This document shows positions 24,842-36,307 of a DNA stretch of 64,000 bases, one piece after another. The position numbers and the translations under genes were made by a program. Below the pieces are notes generated by a model. That model was given only the letters and a program-made list of their open reading frames with translations, searched no databases and was not told the DNA's origin. The stretch lies in the NCBI RefSeq assembly GCF_963576675.1, contig NC_088916.1, positions 7,951,001 to 8,015,000 of the forward strand, read 5' to 3'. The stretch comes from Euphorbia lathyris (taxonomy: Eukaryota; Streptophyta; Magnoliopsida; Malpighiales; Euphorbiaceae). The number at the start of each line of letters is the position of its first letter. Positions within the stretch are counted from its first letter, which is position 1.

Positions 24842-25606
24842 TTGAAGAAATCCAGGTTAGCAGGATTTTATTGGCCCACAGCGAAACTTAATGCTCAAAA
24901 GTTAGTGGAGTCTTGCCATAATTGTCAGATTCATGCAAATGAATCGCACACAGCTAAACACCTTCAAAGGCCCATCATCGAAAGTCGACCCTTTGCAGTC
25001 TGGGGAATTGATATCGTTGGACCCTTTCCTCCTACCAAAAGACAGAGGAAGTATGTGGTAGTGGCTGTGGATCATTTTACCAAATGGGTAGAGGCTGAAG
25101 CTGTCTCCTCTATCAATGCTGAACGAATGGTGGAGTTCGTCAAGGATAACATCGTAGGAAGGTATGGAGTTCCCCACACAATTATCACTGACAATGGAAC
25201 GCAATTCAACTGTGGAGAATTCAAAACTTTATGTGAAAAATTAGGCATTCAGAACAGATTTGCCTCCGTTTATTATCCTCAATCTAACGGTATGACCGAA
25301 GTTACAAATCGGACGATCGTTAAGGGAATAAAGAAAAGGCTGGGGGAGCATAACAAAAAGTGGGCGGATCAGTTAATGAGCGTCCTATGGGCGTATCGCA
25401 CTACTCCCAGAACTGCCACAGGCGAAACACCATTCACCCTTTCTCATGGTGTGGAAGCTGTAATCCCAGTTGAAATACAGGTGCTAAGTGACAGAGTTGC
25501 ATTCTATTGCGAGGATGAAAACAGCCAAAGGTTGAAAGAAAGTCTTGATCAAGTGGAGGAAAAGCGGGAAAAGGCATATGTACGCATGGCAGCCTACAAG
25601 CAGCGG
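24842..25606 (+). CDS. Outer element integrase, first part (interrupted by a nested element)
   Basis: An open frame through a Ty3/gypsy integrase: a remnant of the H2C2 zinc-binding region (CHNCQIHA), then the catalytic core with VWGIDIVGPF (Asp), IITDNGTQF (Asp) and GMTEVTNRT (Glu), then VLWAYRTTPRTATG. At 25606 the frame is cut by the inner element. The reading frame continues exactly at 44522 (YKQR then IAAYHDKNAK), so it was intact when the insertion happened. The region upstream of the H2C2 motif is deleted, so there is no native start. Confidence 0.9.
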
Positions 25607-28575
25607 TGTTAGACGAGGTGCCGCGGCCTAATCTCCCGGGCGGACCGGGGGGTGGACAACCTCATGGCGACGTAAGCGGTGATTGGCGCCGAAAGCAACC
25701 AATCGTGGAATCAAGCTGCTCGGCAGGACCGGAGCTCGGAGATATAGAAGAGTCGCCACCCACGAATGGGAAAATGAACACCGATCCCTTGCGGGAGACT
25801 GGTGTGGGTTCGGGAAACTTAGGTACGAGCCGAGAAGGCTAGCTCCTTTCCGGAGAAAGGCTACTAGGCACCCCGACATCGCCCGGTTATGAACCACCGG
25901 CCTCCTACTCAGCATGTTAGGCGATAACGGACTAATCGTATACTTCTTTAAGTTTAAAATTCATTTGAAACCATTTTCTTTCTCTTTTTGGAAACCATTT
26001 TGAGCATATGATATTGAAAAGCCACATCAGTAAAGAATCACCCATTTATGTTTATACATACACAGAGAGGGGGAAGAAAGAAGTGATTTATTTACAACCG
26101 TATTTAAATGTTATGTTGTGTGTCTATTCTACATTAACTTATTTCCCCAAAACGATGTTTACATGGTTCGCACCTTAATCGCCGTTGGAACGATTTAGGT
26201 GCGTTTTAAAACCCCGTTTGATGAAGCTTACCCGAATCGCCGTTGGAACGACTCGAGTAATTGAAAACGTTAAGGTAAAAGCTTTTTAATAAGAAAACGT
26301 GGTTAAACATACAAGTCAATTTTATTTTGTACAAATTCATTAAGAAAGCGATTCAAAATCTCCATTATTAACAAAAAAACGATTTTGATTACAATGTTCG
26401 CTTAATCCGTCGTTGGAACGGACTAAGGTTTTAAAACGTGGTGTTTTGAAGACGATTTGAAATATCAACCAAAATGACTCTATTTATCTACATTAGAGAT
26501 CTAAGAAAGCTCATTAGCTTAAATAATTTAATTGAAAACTCTCTTTTTGTGACTTATTTTCTCCATTTATTTAATGGACTCTCTAACTATTATAATTACA
26601 TCAATAAACACATTTAGGCCCAAAAATTAATTTTTCCAAGTGAAACCCATTTGAAACATGGACTCATAAATGGCCAAAAGAGATAAAGAAAATAATATAG
26701 ATATATATTTACACATTTTAGCCCAAAAGACATAAAATAAGAGTAAAAGAAAGTATACTATCCAATACATATATAAGAAAGAGTGATGAAAATAATATAT
26801 TTATACTTTAAATATATGAAAATAGTAGATGAAATTCATAAATAAGAGAATATCATTTATCACTCAAAATAACTCTATTTATCAATAATTAACATAACCC
26901 AAATATACTCCAAAACTATATATATATACATAACTAATATAATCTTAATGTCAAAAAGACTATATGTTTATTCCCTAATATCTATTAATTGTCTCACAAA
27001 ATACCCAAGTAAATAACATTTAAAATAGATTTTAATGTGACTTAAATAAATAATGATAAAAAAGAGAAAATAATACATACATTTATAAAAATAAAATGGA
27101 ACACCACTCTTCTAAAATAATTATATATGTTAAAATTCTAAAACAATTTGAAAATCATATATTACATAATTATATATATATATATATAATAAGGATTAAA
27201 AGTCTAAAAGTTAAGAAAAGGGGACCAAAATGGCATTTTTTATATTTTGGCAGATTTACCGACGGAAAATCCGTCGGTAAACAGCCTTCAGTGACAGAAT
27301 TGGCCAATTACAGCAGCACTCCAACATTTTCCAGATTTGTTCAAAAGCATTAAATTAAATCTAATTCAATCGTTTTGGACTTCCGAACTACCAAAGATGG
27401 ATCATAGTCGAAAACGGAAGTTCCTAAAACGATGTTTTTATTTTAAAACGTTATTTGGAAACCTCTTTTAAATAAAAAACTTATAATTACAACATTTTCG
27501 ATACCCGAACTACCTTTTTATCGGATCACGGTTCGTATTGGGATATCCAAAACGAGGTTTTTATTTTAAAACAAAACCGAATTTTATTTAACACGAAACG
27601 AAAATTAAATAAATACGCTAACTAAATAAAACGTGACAAAATAAATAAATGACTAAAGGAATAAAATTTATAGCATAAAAAAAAATAAATAGAAGGAGAG
27701 AAATAAATTAAATGAAATAAAGAGTCTAGTCCTCGGATAATACATTTGATTCGGTATCTGACAGTCGAAGCCGATTGATTCCACGAACCGCGAGCTCCCG
27801 ATTTTAATAAAAATTTAGTAAAAATTGAACTTAGGAAATTTGGAATTTTTGAGAAAAAAAAATATTTTTCTCAAAAAAATCCACTCTCTCTCTCTAAAAA
27901 TGTTTAGAGTGAGAAAGTTTTCCCCCCAAAAAGGCCTCACCTTCACCTTGGGATTCGTGCCCTTATATAGGGAAACGGATCCCGGAACAATGGGCGACGC
28001 CCAAAAAAAAATTGGGCGTCGCCCATTGTGGTTGGGCGGCCGCCCAACCTAGTGTTGGGCGAGCGCCCAACGCGAGGTTGGGCGCCCGCGCCCAACCCTC
28101 GTCGGGCGTCCGCCCGACGCGTTGGGCGTTCGCCCGACGTGGTTGGGTGCCTGTCCGGCGACCCTCGGGGCGTGCCCCGCGCCGTCGGACGCGTGCACTC
28201 CGTGGCCACCGAGCGCGCGTTCCGCGCAGCTAGACGCTCGCACGTCGCGGCCGCCGAACGCGCGCCTCGCGCTGCCAGGCACGTGTGCTCAACGGCCCAC
28301 GAGGGCGCGCACCGCCAGCGGTCCCAGGCATTGCCCGGGCGTCGAGAGCGTGCCACTCGTGGTGCGTTCGACGGACGCCGCGCGCACGTCTCGAGCCGTC
28401 AAGCGGGCGTTCGACCATCGTCGTCCGCGTGCGGGATGCCGTTGCGTGCCCGCGCCGTGCCGTTAATTTTCCTCAGCTTATTATTCTTTATATATTTTTC
28501 AAAACTTTCAGAATCAATCGCTTCGACCGTCTTGTTTCAGGTTTTCGTCACAGGTCCTCCGACTCGGTGTCTACA
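25607..28575 (-). repeat. 3' LTR of the inner element
   Basis: 2969 bp, paired with 41527-44516. Contains a TATA box (minus, 27963-27970) and a GC-rich cluster of short palindromes at 28005-28140. Open frames inside the GC-rich part (27943-28639, several frames) are by-products of base composition. Confidence 0.94.
28005..28140. repeat. Cluster of short GC-rich palindromes in the LTR
   Basis: Successive 14-18-bp palindromes of the form TTGGGCGnnCGCCCAA are spaced nearly head to tail. The same cluster in the other LTR (43935-44095) has one additional palindrome, which accounts for the 21-bp length difference between the LTRs. Confidence 0.8.
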
Positions 28576-28595
28576 GTTGCCCCTACTTTTCTATT
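28576..28595 (-). promoter_or_regulatory. Polypurine tract of the inner element
   Basis: Read on the minus strand, AGAAAAGTAGGGGCAAC directly precedes the LTR start TGTAGACACC. This is the expected plus-strand primer position. Confidence 0.7.
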
Positions 28596-28762
28596 TTGAC
28601 AGTGATGTGTGTGGTTCGAAAACGTTTTTGCTAACGTAACACATGCAATGTAAAACATATAAAAGTAAAAGACACGTAACGAGTAGGAGGAAACATACCT
28701 GACCTTTGCGCTGCGCGCTCCGGCGTGGCTCTCTGACTGCATCAGACTCTGCTCGGGCTGCA

Positions 28763-29757
28763 CCCTAGTTCACGACCGCGGGGATAATGGCTAAATAGCT
28801 ACCCGAGTTTATGACCGCGGGGATAATGGCTAAACAGCTACCCTATTTCAAGATTGCGGGGATAATGGCTAAATAGCTACCTTGATTTACGACTGCGGGG
28901 ATAATGGCTAAATAGCTACCCCATTTCAAGATTGCGGGGATAATGGCTAAACAGCTACCCTATTTCAAGATCACGGGGATAATGGCTAAACAGCTACCCT
29001 GATTTACGACTGTGGGGATAATGGCTAAACAGCTACCCTATTTCAAGATCGTGGGGATAATGGCTAAACAGCTACCCTATTTCAAGATCACGGGGATAAT
29101 GGCTAAACAGCTACCCTATTTCAAGATTGCGGGGATAATGGCTAAACAGCTACCCTGATTTACGACTATGGGGATAATGGCTAAACAGCTACCCTATTTC
29201 AAGATTGAGGGGATAATGGCTAAACAGCTACCCTATTTCAAGATCACGGGGATAATGGCTAAATAGCTACCCTGATTTACGACTGTGGGGATAATGGCTA
29301 AACAGCTACCCTATTTCAAGATTGCGGGGATAATGGCTAAACAGCTACCCTATTTCAAGATCACGGGGATAATGGCTAAATAGCTACCCTGATTTACGAC
29401 TGTGGGGATAATGGCTAAACAGCTACCCTATTTCAAGATCACGGGGATAATGGCTAAATAGCTACCCTGATTTACGACTGTGGGGATAATGGCTAAACAG
29501 CTACCCTATTTCAAGATTGCGGGGATAATGGCTAAACAGCTACCCTATTTCAAGATCACGGGGATAATGGCTAAATAGCTACCCTGATTTACGACTGTGG
29601 GGATAATGGCTAAACAGCTACCCTATTTCAAGATTGCGGGGGTAATGGCTAAACAGCTACCCTATTTCAAGATCACGGGGATAATGGCTAAACAGCTACC
29701 CTGATTTACGACTGTGGGGATAATGGCTAAACAGCTACCCTATTTCAAGATTGCAGT
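28763..29757. repeat. 39-bp tandem repeat array (about 25 units)
   Basis: Unit of 39 bp: GGGGATAATGGCTAAACAG followed by CTACCC and a variable arm, either TATTTCAAGATTGCG, TATTTCAAGATCACG or TGATTTACGACTGTG. Arm types alternate in a partly regular higher-order order. It lies between the antisense gene and the 3' LTR, where Ogre/Tat elements commonly hold tandem repeats. Confidence 0.95.
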
Positions 29758-30090
29758 GAAGATGGCTAAAAAGCAACTCCGGTCAACGACCGTGAGTCAG
29801 ATGGCTCAAAAGCAACTTCGGTCCACGACCGAGAGTCAAATGGCTGAAAAGCAACTTCGGTCCGCGACCGAGAGTCAAATGGCTAAAAAGCAACTCCGGT
29901 CTGCGACCGTGAGTCAAATGGCTAAAAAGCAACTTCGGTCTGCGACCGTGAGTCAAATGGCTAAAAAGCAACTTCGGTCTGCGACCGAGAATCAAATGGC
30001 TCAAAAGCAACTCCGGTCTGCGATCATGAGTCAAATGGCTAAAAAGCAACTTCGGTCTGCGACCGAGAGTCAAATGGCTAAAAAGCGGGG
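29757..30090. repeat. Second 39-bp tandem array, diverged from the first
   Basis: About eight units of 39 bp containing ATGGCTAAAAAGCAAC and CCGGTC(T/A)GCGACCG. It shares ATGGCTAAA and the period with the adjacent array, so both likely derive from one ancestor. Because 39 is divisible by three, long frames stay open on both strands (plus 29714-30187, minus 29783-30148). The resulting peptides are simple 13-residue repeats and probably not real proteins. Confidence 0.92.
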
Positions 30091-30431
30091 GCTGTTTCTG
30101 GATTTTCTTACCACACTGTTGTCTGTATTTTCTCACTGGAGCTATCATCTCGATGATTCGATGGGCACACGTCTGAGTCCGAAATGAAATAGACTACTGA
30201 TTGTTTTTCTGTTGACTGTCGTCTGTGTTTTGACTGGTGTCACTGTTCTGTAAAAATTAGCTGTTGTCTGGAATTGATGTTTTGACAATGTTAGTCACTG
30301 TCTGGGAGAAATGCAGGCTGAAACGGACTGCAAATCGGAGGTCTGTGCACCTGGTAATTAATTATTTACTTTTTACCTTTATGTCAAATCGTACTTTTTT
30401 CCCTATTTACGGGAATGCCATTCCCTTTTCC

Positions 30432-30438
30432 TATATAA
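30432..30438 (+). promoter_or_regulatory. TATA box and pyrimidine patch of the antisense PMD gene
   Basis: TATATAA lies 80 bp upstream of the ATG at 30518. A CT-rich patch follows (CTTCTCTCTCCTCTTTCTCT, about 30470-30489), typical of plant core promoters. It drives the strand opposite to the retrotransposon. Confidence 0.65.
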
Positions 30439-30517
30439 GGTGGTGGGGTTTCATTTCAACCCCACACCTTCTCTCTCCTCTTTCTCTCACTAGACTTCAA
30501 TTTGGATTATTCTCGGG

Positions 30518-33462
30518 ATGGATTTAGACGAATGGGATGGCACCAGAGGCATGGACGAGGTTTACGTAAACCTGGATAGAGTGGATACCTTCCACGACCC
30601 TACGACACACTTGAGCAGGACACGCTGCAACGAGGTAAGTGGTTTCTCACTTTTATTTGATTTGAACTCTAGGCTTTAGCATTCCTATACGAACATGATT
30701 TGCATGCTAACTCTTAGGCTGCCTTAGAGGACTTTAGCTAGAAAACGTGAATTCATTTATTTACACGTAACACCTGTTTGTTTTTGTAAGAATGCGCGCT
30801 ATATGCATGTGAATAGTACACTACGAATTTATGCATGTTAACAGTAAAAACGATGTGAATAGTAAAAAAGTGAATAGTGACAACGTGAATAGTAAAAACG
30901 TGAATAGTAAAAACTTAGCTAATGCACGTGAATAGTAGAACGTGAATAATGCACGTGAATAGTGATAACGTGAATAGTAAAAACTTCGCTAATGCACGTG
31001 AATAGTAGAACCTAATCTATGCTCCTTGTCACCGCAGACGAGGGTGGATTAAAGAATTGACTAAACCTTACGTGAATGACCCTACAGGAGAGATTTTTAC
31101 AGAAAATTGGTCCTAACTGACCGGATGTCTCTAGGTTAGATAATGAAAGAATACCCGTTCTTGACGCGTTCTTATCAAATGCATGCTTTAGGAGCCGTAT
31201 TTAAATTTTCTTGTCTTGTTCTTTTTAGTTCATTGAGATTTCGGGGACCACCGCCGAGATTCACTCATGGTACGATAGGCTAGGCGCCGCGGCGAGAGCC
31301 CGCGTGCGCGAGTTGGGCTTCGAGCCCTTTATTGCAGCGCTGCCCCGCACCAACGGGGTATGCGATCCTTTTGGCCTACGGGCCTTATGCGAGCGGTGGG
31401 TTGACTCGACCCACACCTTCCACCTTTCCTTTGGGGAGATGACCATCTCGCCTCGAGATTTTTCGCTGTTGATAGAATTGCGAGGGAGCAACACTCCCGT
31501 CCCTTTCCACTTTGGTATGATGCGACCACGGGTCGACCCTGCTAGGCTTGCTACCTTGATTGGACCGGGAGTTCGTCTATGCACCAAGTCTACTCCGGCG
31601 AAGTTTGTCTCTACCGCGAGCCTCTTGAGTAGACGTGATTTCTGCGAGACTGACGCTACCGACCTGGCGGTTCGTAGTTTCTTAGTATATGCTCTGAGTG
31701 AGACGATTTTCCGCACGAAGGGTGGGAAGGTACACGCAGGTCTCATTCAGGCACTTAGCGATCTGGATGCAACGCCTTCTTATGATTGGGCAGGGGCAGG
31801 CTTAGCCTTTCTTTACAAGTTCTTGGATCTGACTTGCCGGAAGCGCAAGGACTTCGGCGGTTATACCTTTGCCCTGCTGGTATGTGACGCCTTCTTGACT
31901 TATCCGTCTTGTCTTTTTCGCATTTTTCACACTCCTAGTCCTCATTTTTACCGCAGGTGTGGGCGTACGAGAGACACATCCTTCCCAGCCGGTCTCGATC
32001 TCGACCGAGAGTACCGAGGCCGCCCTTCATGACCCGATGGAGGGATTTTGACTTGAGCGCCGAGAGGAGTCGGACAGTGTCGCGGCTTCTGGATTGGATC
32101 GACTCGCTGACCCTGGGACAGGTAGATTTTGCCTAATCATGCTAGATTTTTGTTTGAGTCCCTCTGATTTTCTCTTTGTGCATTTTTCTTTAGATTAAGT
32201 TCAGGTGGGATGATCTTGACTTCGGCCCTGATTATGCATACGCATCGATGATCCAGGAGCAGCAGTGCGTGCTCACCGGCCCTTGTGTGCGGGCGTGGTA
32301 TTTGGGAGATCGAGGCATCACCGGAGTGAGTGACGTTCACTAGACGCCGCGGGAGATTCCCGTTTCCATGTTTGCTGTGCGGACTCTGCCCTTATCGACC
32401 ATTCGTCGAGATCTGACCCGTCATTTTGTCGGTAGAGTGGTCTGGATTTATGCCGGGGGCCGCGAGCCTTATTTGTCTACTTTACTGAGCGCGAGGGATG
32501 CCCCAGCGGCAGCGATGGAGGTAGATCCGGTAGCGGACGTGTTTTCGAGAGAGGCGGTCGAGGCCGTCTTTGGTCAGGCGGAGGTTCCGGTAAGTGATTC
32601 CGCCCTCTTTTCATTTTATTCATGATATGCTCGGAGGTTTTATTGTGTGTTGTTTTTTTTTACTTTTTTGCAGGAGGGATCCTGGCGAAGTGCCCACCTG
32701 TCTGATTTTTTCGATGATACTCGGGCTCAAACCCAGGTGTGCGAGCAGCCCTATTTTGTCGACGAGTCCTCCAGTGCAGCTCGATTGGAGAGGTCGTCCA
32801 TAGGCGTGCCTATACCAGACTATGGGAGAGATTATGCTACGATCTGTTATGACGAGTCCGGGGCACCTTACGCGGGATTTGAGGCGGCCCCTCCTATCTT
32901 CTCCTCGAGGGTCCCGTTTGATCCCTCGGACGCTTCTCTGACCACGAGAGAGACTTGTACTGATTACGTAGGGCTGTCTGGTTATCTCCGAGACCGCCTC
33001 AGCTTGCGCTGCACCGATCACCTGGTATGTATCATTACTGTACTTTAGTGTAGTGAAATGTATGCATGTATGTATGATTTATGCTTTTGCCTATGCCGCC
33101 TTTTATCTGTTTTTTTTTTGTAGAGTGATCTGCATGCCCATGAGCGGAGACAGAGCGAGCTAGTGCGGGAGGCTGATGCCCGAGTTGGTCACGTGTATCA
33201 AGAGAGGAACGACCACTGGTCGAGGATGATGCGACGGGAGACTGAGGGTCGCCTTGCCGTCGAGGAGAGGGCGCGTGATGAGTCGATCAGCCGCCTTGCT
33301 GCAGAGGAGAGAGCACGAGCTGCTGATGAGAGAGCACGGGTTTCCGATGAGAGAGCGCGAGTTTCTGATGAGAGAGCGCGTGCTGCCGAGGAGGCACTAT
33401 CTGCGGAGCGGGCATCCCACCTGAGAGACTTTGAGAACTATTGGGACTTCCCTCCGTATTAG
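30518..33462 (+). CDS. Antisense plant mobile domain (PMD) gene carried by the retrotransposon
   Basis: Six exons joined by GT-AG introns, all phase 0: 30518-30634, 31229-31879, 31957-32121, 32194-32589, 32674-33024 and 33124-33462 (stop TAG). The predicted protein is about 672 residues. Exons 2-4 match the PMD family: ELGFEPFI, ERWVDSTHTFHLSFGEMTI, YTFALLVWAYERHI across the exon 2/3 junction, MTRWRDFD, and RAWYLGDRG. PMD proteins such as Arabidopsis MAIN and MAIL1 act in silencing and gene expression. The last exon is a charged, Arg/Glu/Ala-rich likely coiled coil. One in-frame TAG (32341-32343) interrupts exon 4; the frame reopens and continues PMD-like, so this copy probably makes a truncated protein. 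Intron 1 is 594 bp. Confidence 0.85.
30840..31012 (+). repeat. Short GTGAATAGTAAAAAC repeats in intron 1
   Basis: About ten copies of a GTGAATAGT core with short variable spacers, all within intron 1 of the antisense PMD gene. Confidence 0.75.
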
Positions 33463-33944
33463 GCTCGTAGCTTTCATGGTTGCTTTGTAGCTTTCATTGT
33501 TGCTTTGTAGCTTTTATTAGGGTTTCTCCGATGTATAGCTAATGTATAGGGAGTGGGGTGGATAGTAGGTAGGCTTTTTGTGAAAAGTAGGATAGGAAAT
33601 GTATAACCCGTGATTCATATTACCATGCATGCGGTAGATTATAATGATTCCAATCATTCTCGTCAAATATATTCATGCCTTTATTTATTTACAAACAGCA
33701 GAAATACTTAGTCTCTTATACATTGTTTTTGTAATTGCTCAAGTCATAACTATTGTTACCAGGACCCGCCTTTCGGTTTTCGGATCCTGGTGATTTTTCT
33801 CCTCTCCTTTTACTATCCCGAAATTTTTAAATGAGTGCCCTTTCGGGTTTTCACCCATTGGGATTTCCCTTATTGTTGCATGGGTCGCCCTTTGCGGGTT
33901 TTCAACCCATCAGGAATTTTTCTTTATTTTTTTTTTTTTTATTT
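33463..33944. other. Spacer between antisense gene and integrase 3' end
   Basis: Contains the likely 3' flank of the PMD gene (repeats of GTAGCTTTCATTGTTGCTTT near 33470-33520) and a thymine run before the integrase stop. The two genes end tail-to-tail. No additional gene. Confidence 0.5.
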
Positions 33945-34806
33945 TTAAGAAAAGTATTTCTTAAGCCTATCCAGGTTGGTAGGTTCGGAGAATTCCATGC
34001 CGTCCATTGTGGTTAACTTCACCGCTCCTTTGCTTAGTATCTTCCTCACGACGAATGGTCCTTCCCAGTTAGGCCTGAACTTCCCCCTCGGGTCGGTGTG
34101 CGTCACACGGATCTGTTTCAGCACCAAATATCCTTCTTTGATAGGACTGGTCTTGACTTTTTTATTGAAAGCCCGAGCCATCCTTCTTTGATATAACTGT
34201 ACATGGTAAAGGGCTTCCATCCTTTTCTCATCAACTAAAGCCAACTGCTCACATCGCCTTTTCACCCATTCTATTTCGGGAATTTCTGCTTCCACTGCGA
34301 TTCTCAACGATCACTTTTCGATCTCAATCGGCAGGACTGCTTCTGTTCCGTATACCAAGGAGAATGGCGTTGCCCCAGTCGAGGTTCTGACTGTCGTGCG
34401 ATAAGCCCACAACGCGAGTGGGAGGTGCTCATGCCAATTCCGATGTGATTCCACCGTCTTTACGAGGATCCTTTTAAGGTTCTTATTAGCTGCTTCTACT
34501 GCCCCATTAGCCTGTGGACGGTACGGAGAAGACCTGTGATATTCAATGCCATATTCTCAGAAAAGATTCCTTACTTCCCCCTGAAACTGGACCCCGTTAT
34601 CCGTGATCATGTGATGAGGCACTCCGAACCTGGTGATAAAGTGTTTTTCAATGAACTTTCTCATCTGCTTGGATCCCAGTTTGCTAAACGACTATGCTTC
34701 TACCCATTTGGTGAAATAATCGATGGCGACTGCAATAAACTTATGTCCATTTGAAGCATTAGGCCTTACTTCGCCGACGATGTCAATGCCCCAGGCAACG
34801 AATGGC
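33945..34806 (-). pseudogene. Inner element integrase core and C-terminal domain
   Basis: Minus strand from 34806: WGIDIVGE (Asp), FITRFGVPHHMITDNGVQF (Asp), RPQANGAVEAANK (Glu), LWAYRTTVRTSTG. The C-terminal region follows from 34307, with FNKKVKTSPIKEGYLVL, FRPNWEGPFVV and the stop after KKYFS. In-frame stops interrupt it after WVEA (34692-34694), near 34556 (NLF-stop-EYG) and near 34308. The catalytic residues remain recognisable but the protein cannot be made. Confidence 0.88.
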
Positions 34807-35981
34807 TAAATAGGTGCTAGCACATGTAGTTCCATGGCCGGAAGATGACTGCAATCGCCGTGGATTTGACAATCGTGACATTTCTTCGCATACTCGTTAC
34901 AATCTCTTTCCATGGTGAGCCAATAAAAGCCTTGCCTAATAATTTTCTTAGCTAGTACTGCTCCTCCCATATGGGCTCCACAAATTCCCGAATGTACTGA
35001 TTCCATCGCCTCGCGGGCTTCCCCCGCATCCAAGCATCTTAGTTGTAATCCGTCAATGTGCCTTTTGTAAAGCAAGTCGTTATGGATGACGAACTGACGA
35101 GCTAGCCTTCTAATCACAGCTTGATCCCTAGGTTCTGACTCTGCCGGATATGTTCCATCTTTCATGAAGTTCACGATATCGAAATACCACGGTTTTTCAT
35201 CTGCCCCTAACAGCATTACGTCTTCGTAGCACGGTTTGTGAGATCTTCTCAATACCAATGGTTTCGAAGCAAGGTTCCGGGGGTTGTCCCAAACTGACAC
35301 CAAAGTGGCCAAGGCATCCGCGGCCTGATTCTGAGCTCGAGGAATGTGATAGAAGCGACATTCTTGGAATCTCAATGCCAACCCTTCTAGCTGATCTAGA
35401 TACGGACGTAGCCTTTCTTCTCTCACTTCCCAGTTTCCTTGTGCCTGTTCGATGATCAACTTGGAGTCACCCCAAATTTCGACATATGACGCTCCCAGTG
35501 CTGCTAATGAATCCAAACCATAAATGCATGCTTCGTATTCGGCCATATTGTTGGTAAGGGGGAAGGATAACTTCTTCGCCATCGGGATTCTTTCTCCTTC
35601 CGGGGAGATAAGTAGTACTCCTACTCCGGCTCCATTCGAGTTAACTGCTCCGTCGAAGAACATTTTCCACGGTATAACTTCGATTGTATTCAAATGTTCA
35701 TCGGGGAAATCATAGCTTATCTCTTCTTCTTCTGTATTCAGGGGTTGATTAGCCAAAAATTCTGCCACGGCTCTTCCTTTGATAACCTTCTTCGTCACAT
35801 ATTCAATGTCAAACTCGGACAAAAGCAACAACCATCTGGCTAACTTCCCCGTCAAGAATGGAGTTCGGTATATATACTTCACGGGGTCCATCCGAGAAAT
35901 AATGATCACTTTATACGATTGGAAATAGTGCCGCAGTTTCTTCATCAACCACACCACTGCCACACATGTCTTTTCGATCAT
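34807..35981 (-). pseudogene. Inner element second RNase H (archaeal-type) and integrase zinc-binding region
   Basis: An open frame of about 390 codons. It starts with the C-terminal part of the first RNase H (ARWLLLLSEFDIEYV). The second RNase H follows with MFFDGAVNSNGAG, NMAEYEACIYGL, IWGDSKLIIEQ and NQAADALATL, which hold the D, E, D and D catalytic positions. The integrase H2C2 module comes next, with HSGICGAHMG and CHDCQIHGD. Two successive RNase H domains are a hallmark of the Tat clade. The frame ends just before the integrase core and is offset from the upstream fragment by a frameshift near 35980. Confidence 0.9.
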
Positions 35982-36307
35982 GTTGTATTTGAGCTCAACT
36001 CTAGGAACTTCTTACTCAAATAATACACCGCGTGTTCCACACCGGTGTCTCCCTCTTGAGCTAACATTGCTCCGATAGATCGCTCCTCAATTGCTACATA
36101 GAGGAGAAGTGGCTTTCCCAGTTTAGGCGGTCTCAACAATGGCGGATTAGACAAGTAACTTCGGACACTCTCCAACGCCTGTTGACACTTATCATTCCAA
36201 ATGACGAGGTGGTCTTTCCTTAACAACTTAAAGATTGGCTCACAGATTGTGGTGAGTCTTGCTATGAATCGACTGATATACTGAACTTGCCCCAGAAACC
36301 CCCTCAT
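35978..36307 (-). pseudogene. Residual RT thumb and first RNase H start; RT core deleted
   Basis: Starts RGFLGQVQYISRFIARLT, the conserved segment that follows the reverse-transcriptase fingers and palm, then LLRPPKLGKPLLLYV and the beginning of gypsy RNase H (AVYYLSKKFLE). Immediately upstream on the minus strand the protease frame (AKLKVGL) runs straight into it, so the whole palm with its YxDD motif is missing. The junction lies near 36310 and is out of frame. This deletion makes the element dependent on a relative for reverse transcription. Confidence 0.85.

Noticed and set aside
25628..25915. Duplicate 95-codon frames at both LTR edges (also 41548-41835)
   Set aside because: Identical position in each LTR, no domain; LTR sequence rather than a gene.
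27943..28639. Long overlapping Arg/Ala-rich frames on both strands in the LTR
   Set aside because: They are in the GC-rich part of both LTRs, open in several frames on both strands, and carry no domain. They reflect base composition.
29714..30187. 157-codon plus-strand frame and 121-codon minus-strand frame of 13-residue repeats
   Set aside because: Direct translation of a 39-bp tandem array; open on both strands because the period is divisible by three.
30840..31012. Regular short repeats considered as a CRISPR-like array
   Set aside because: Core is 9 bp with irregular, non-unique spacers, in a plant intron.
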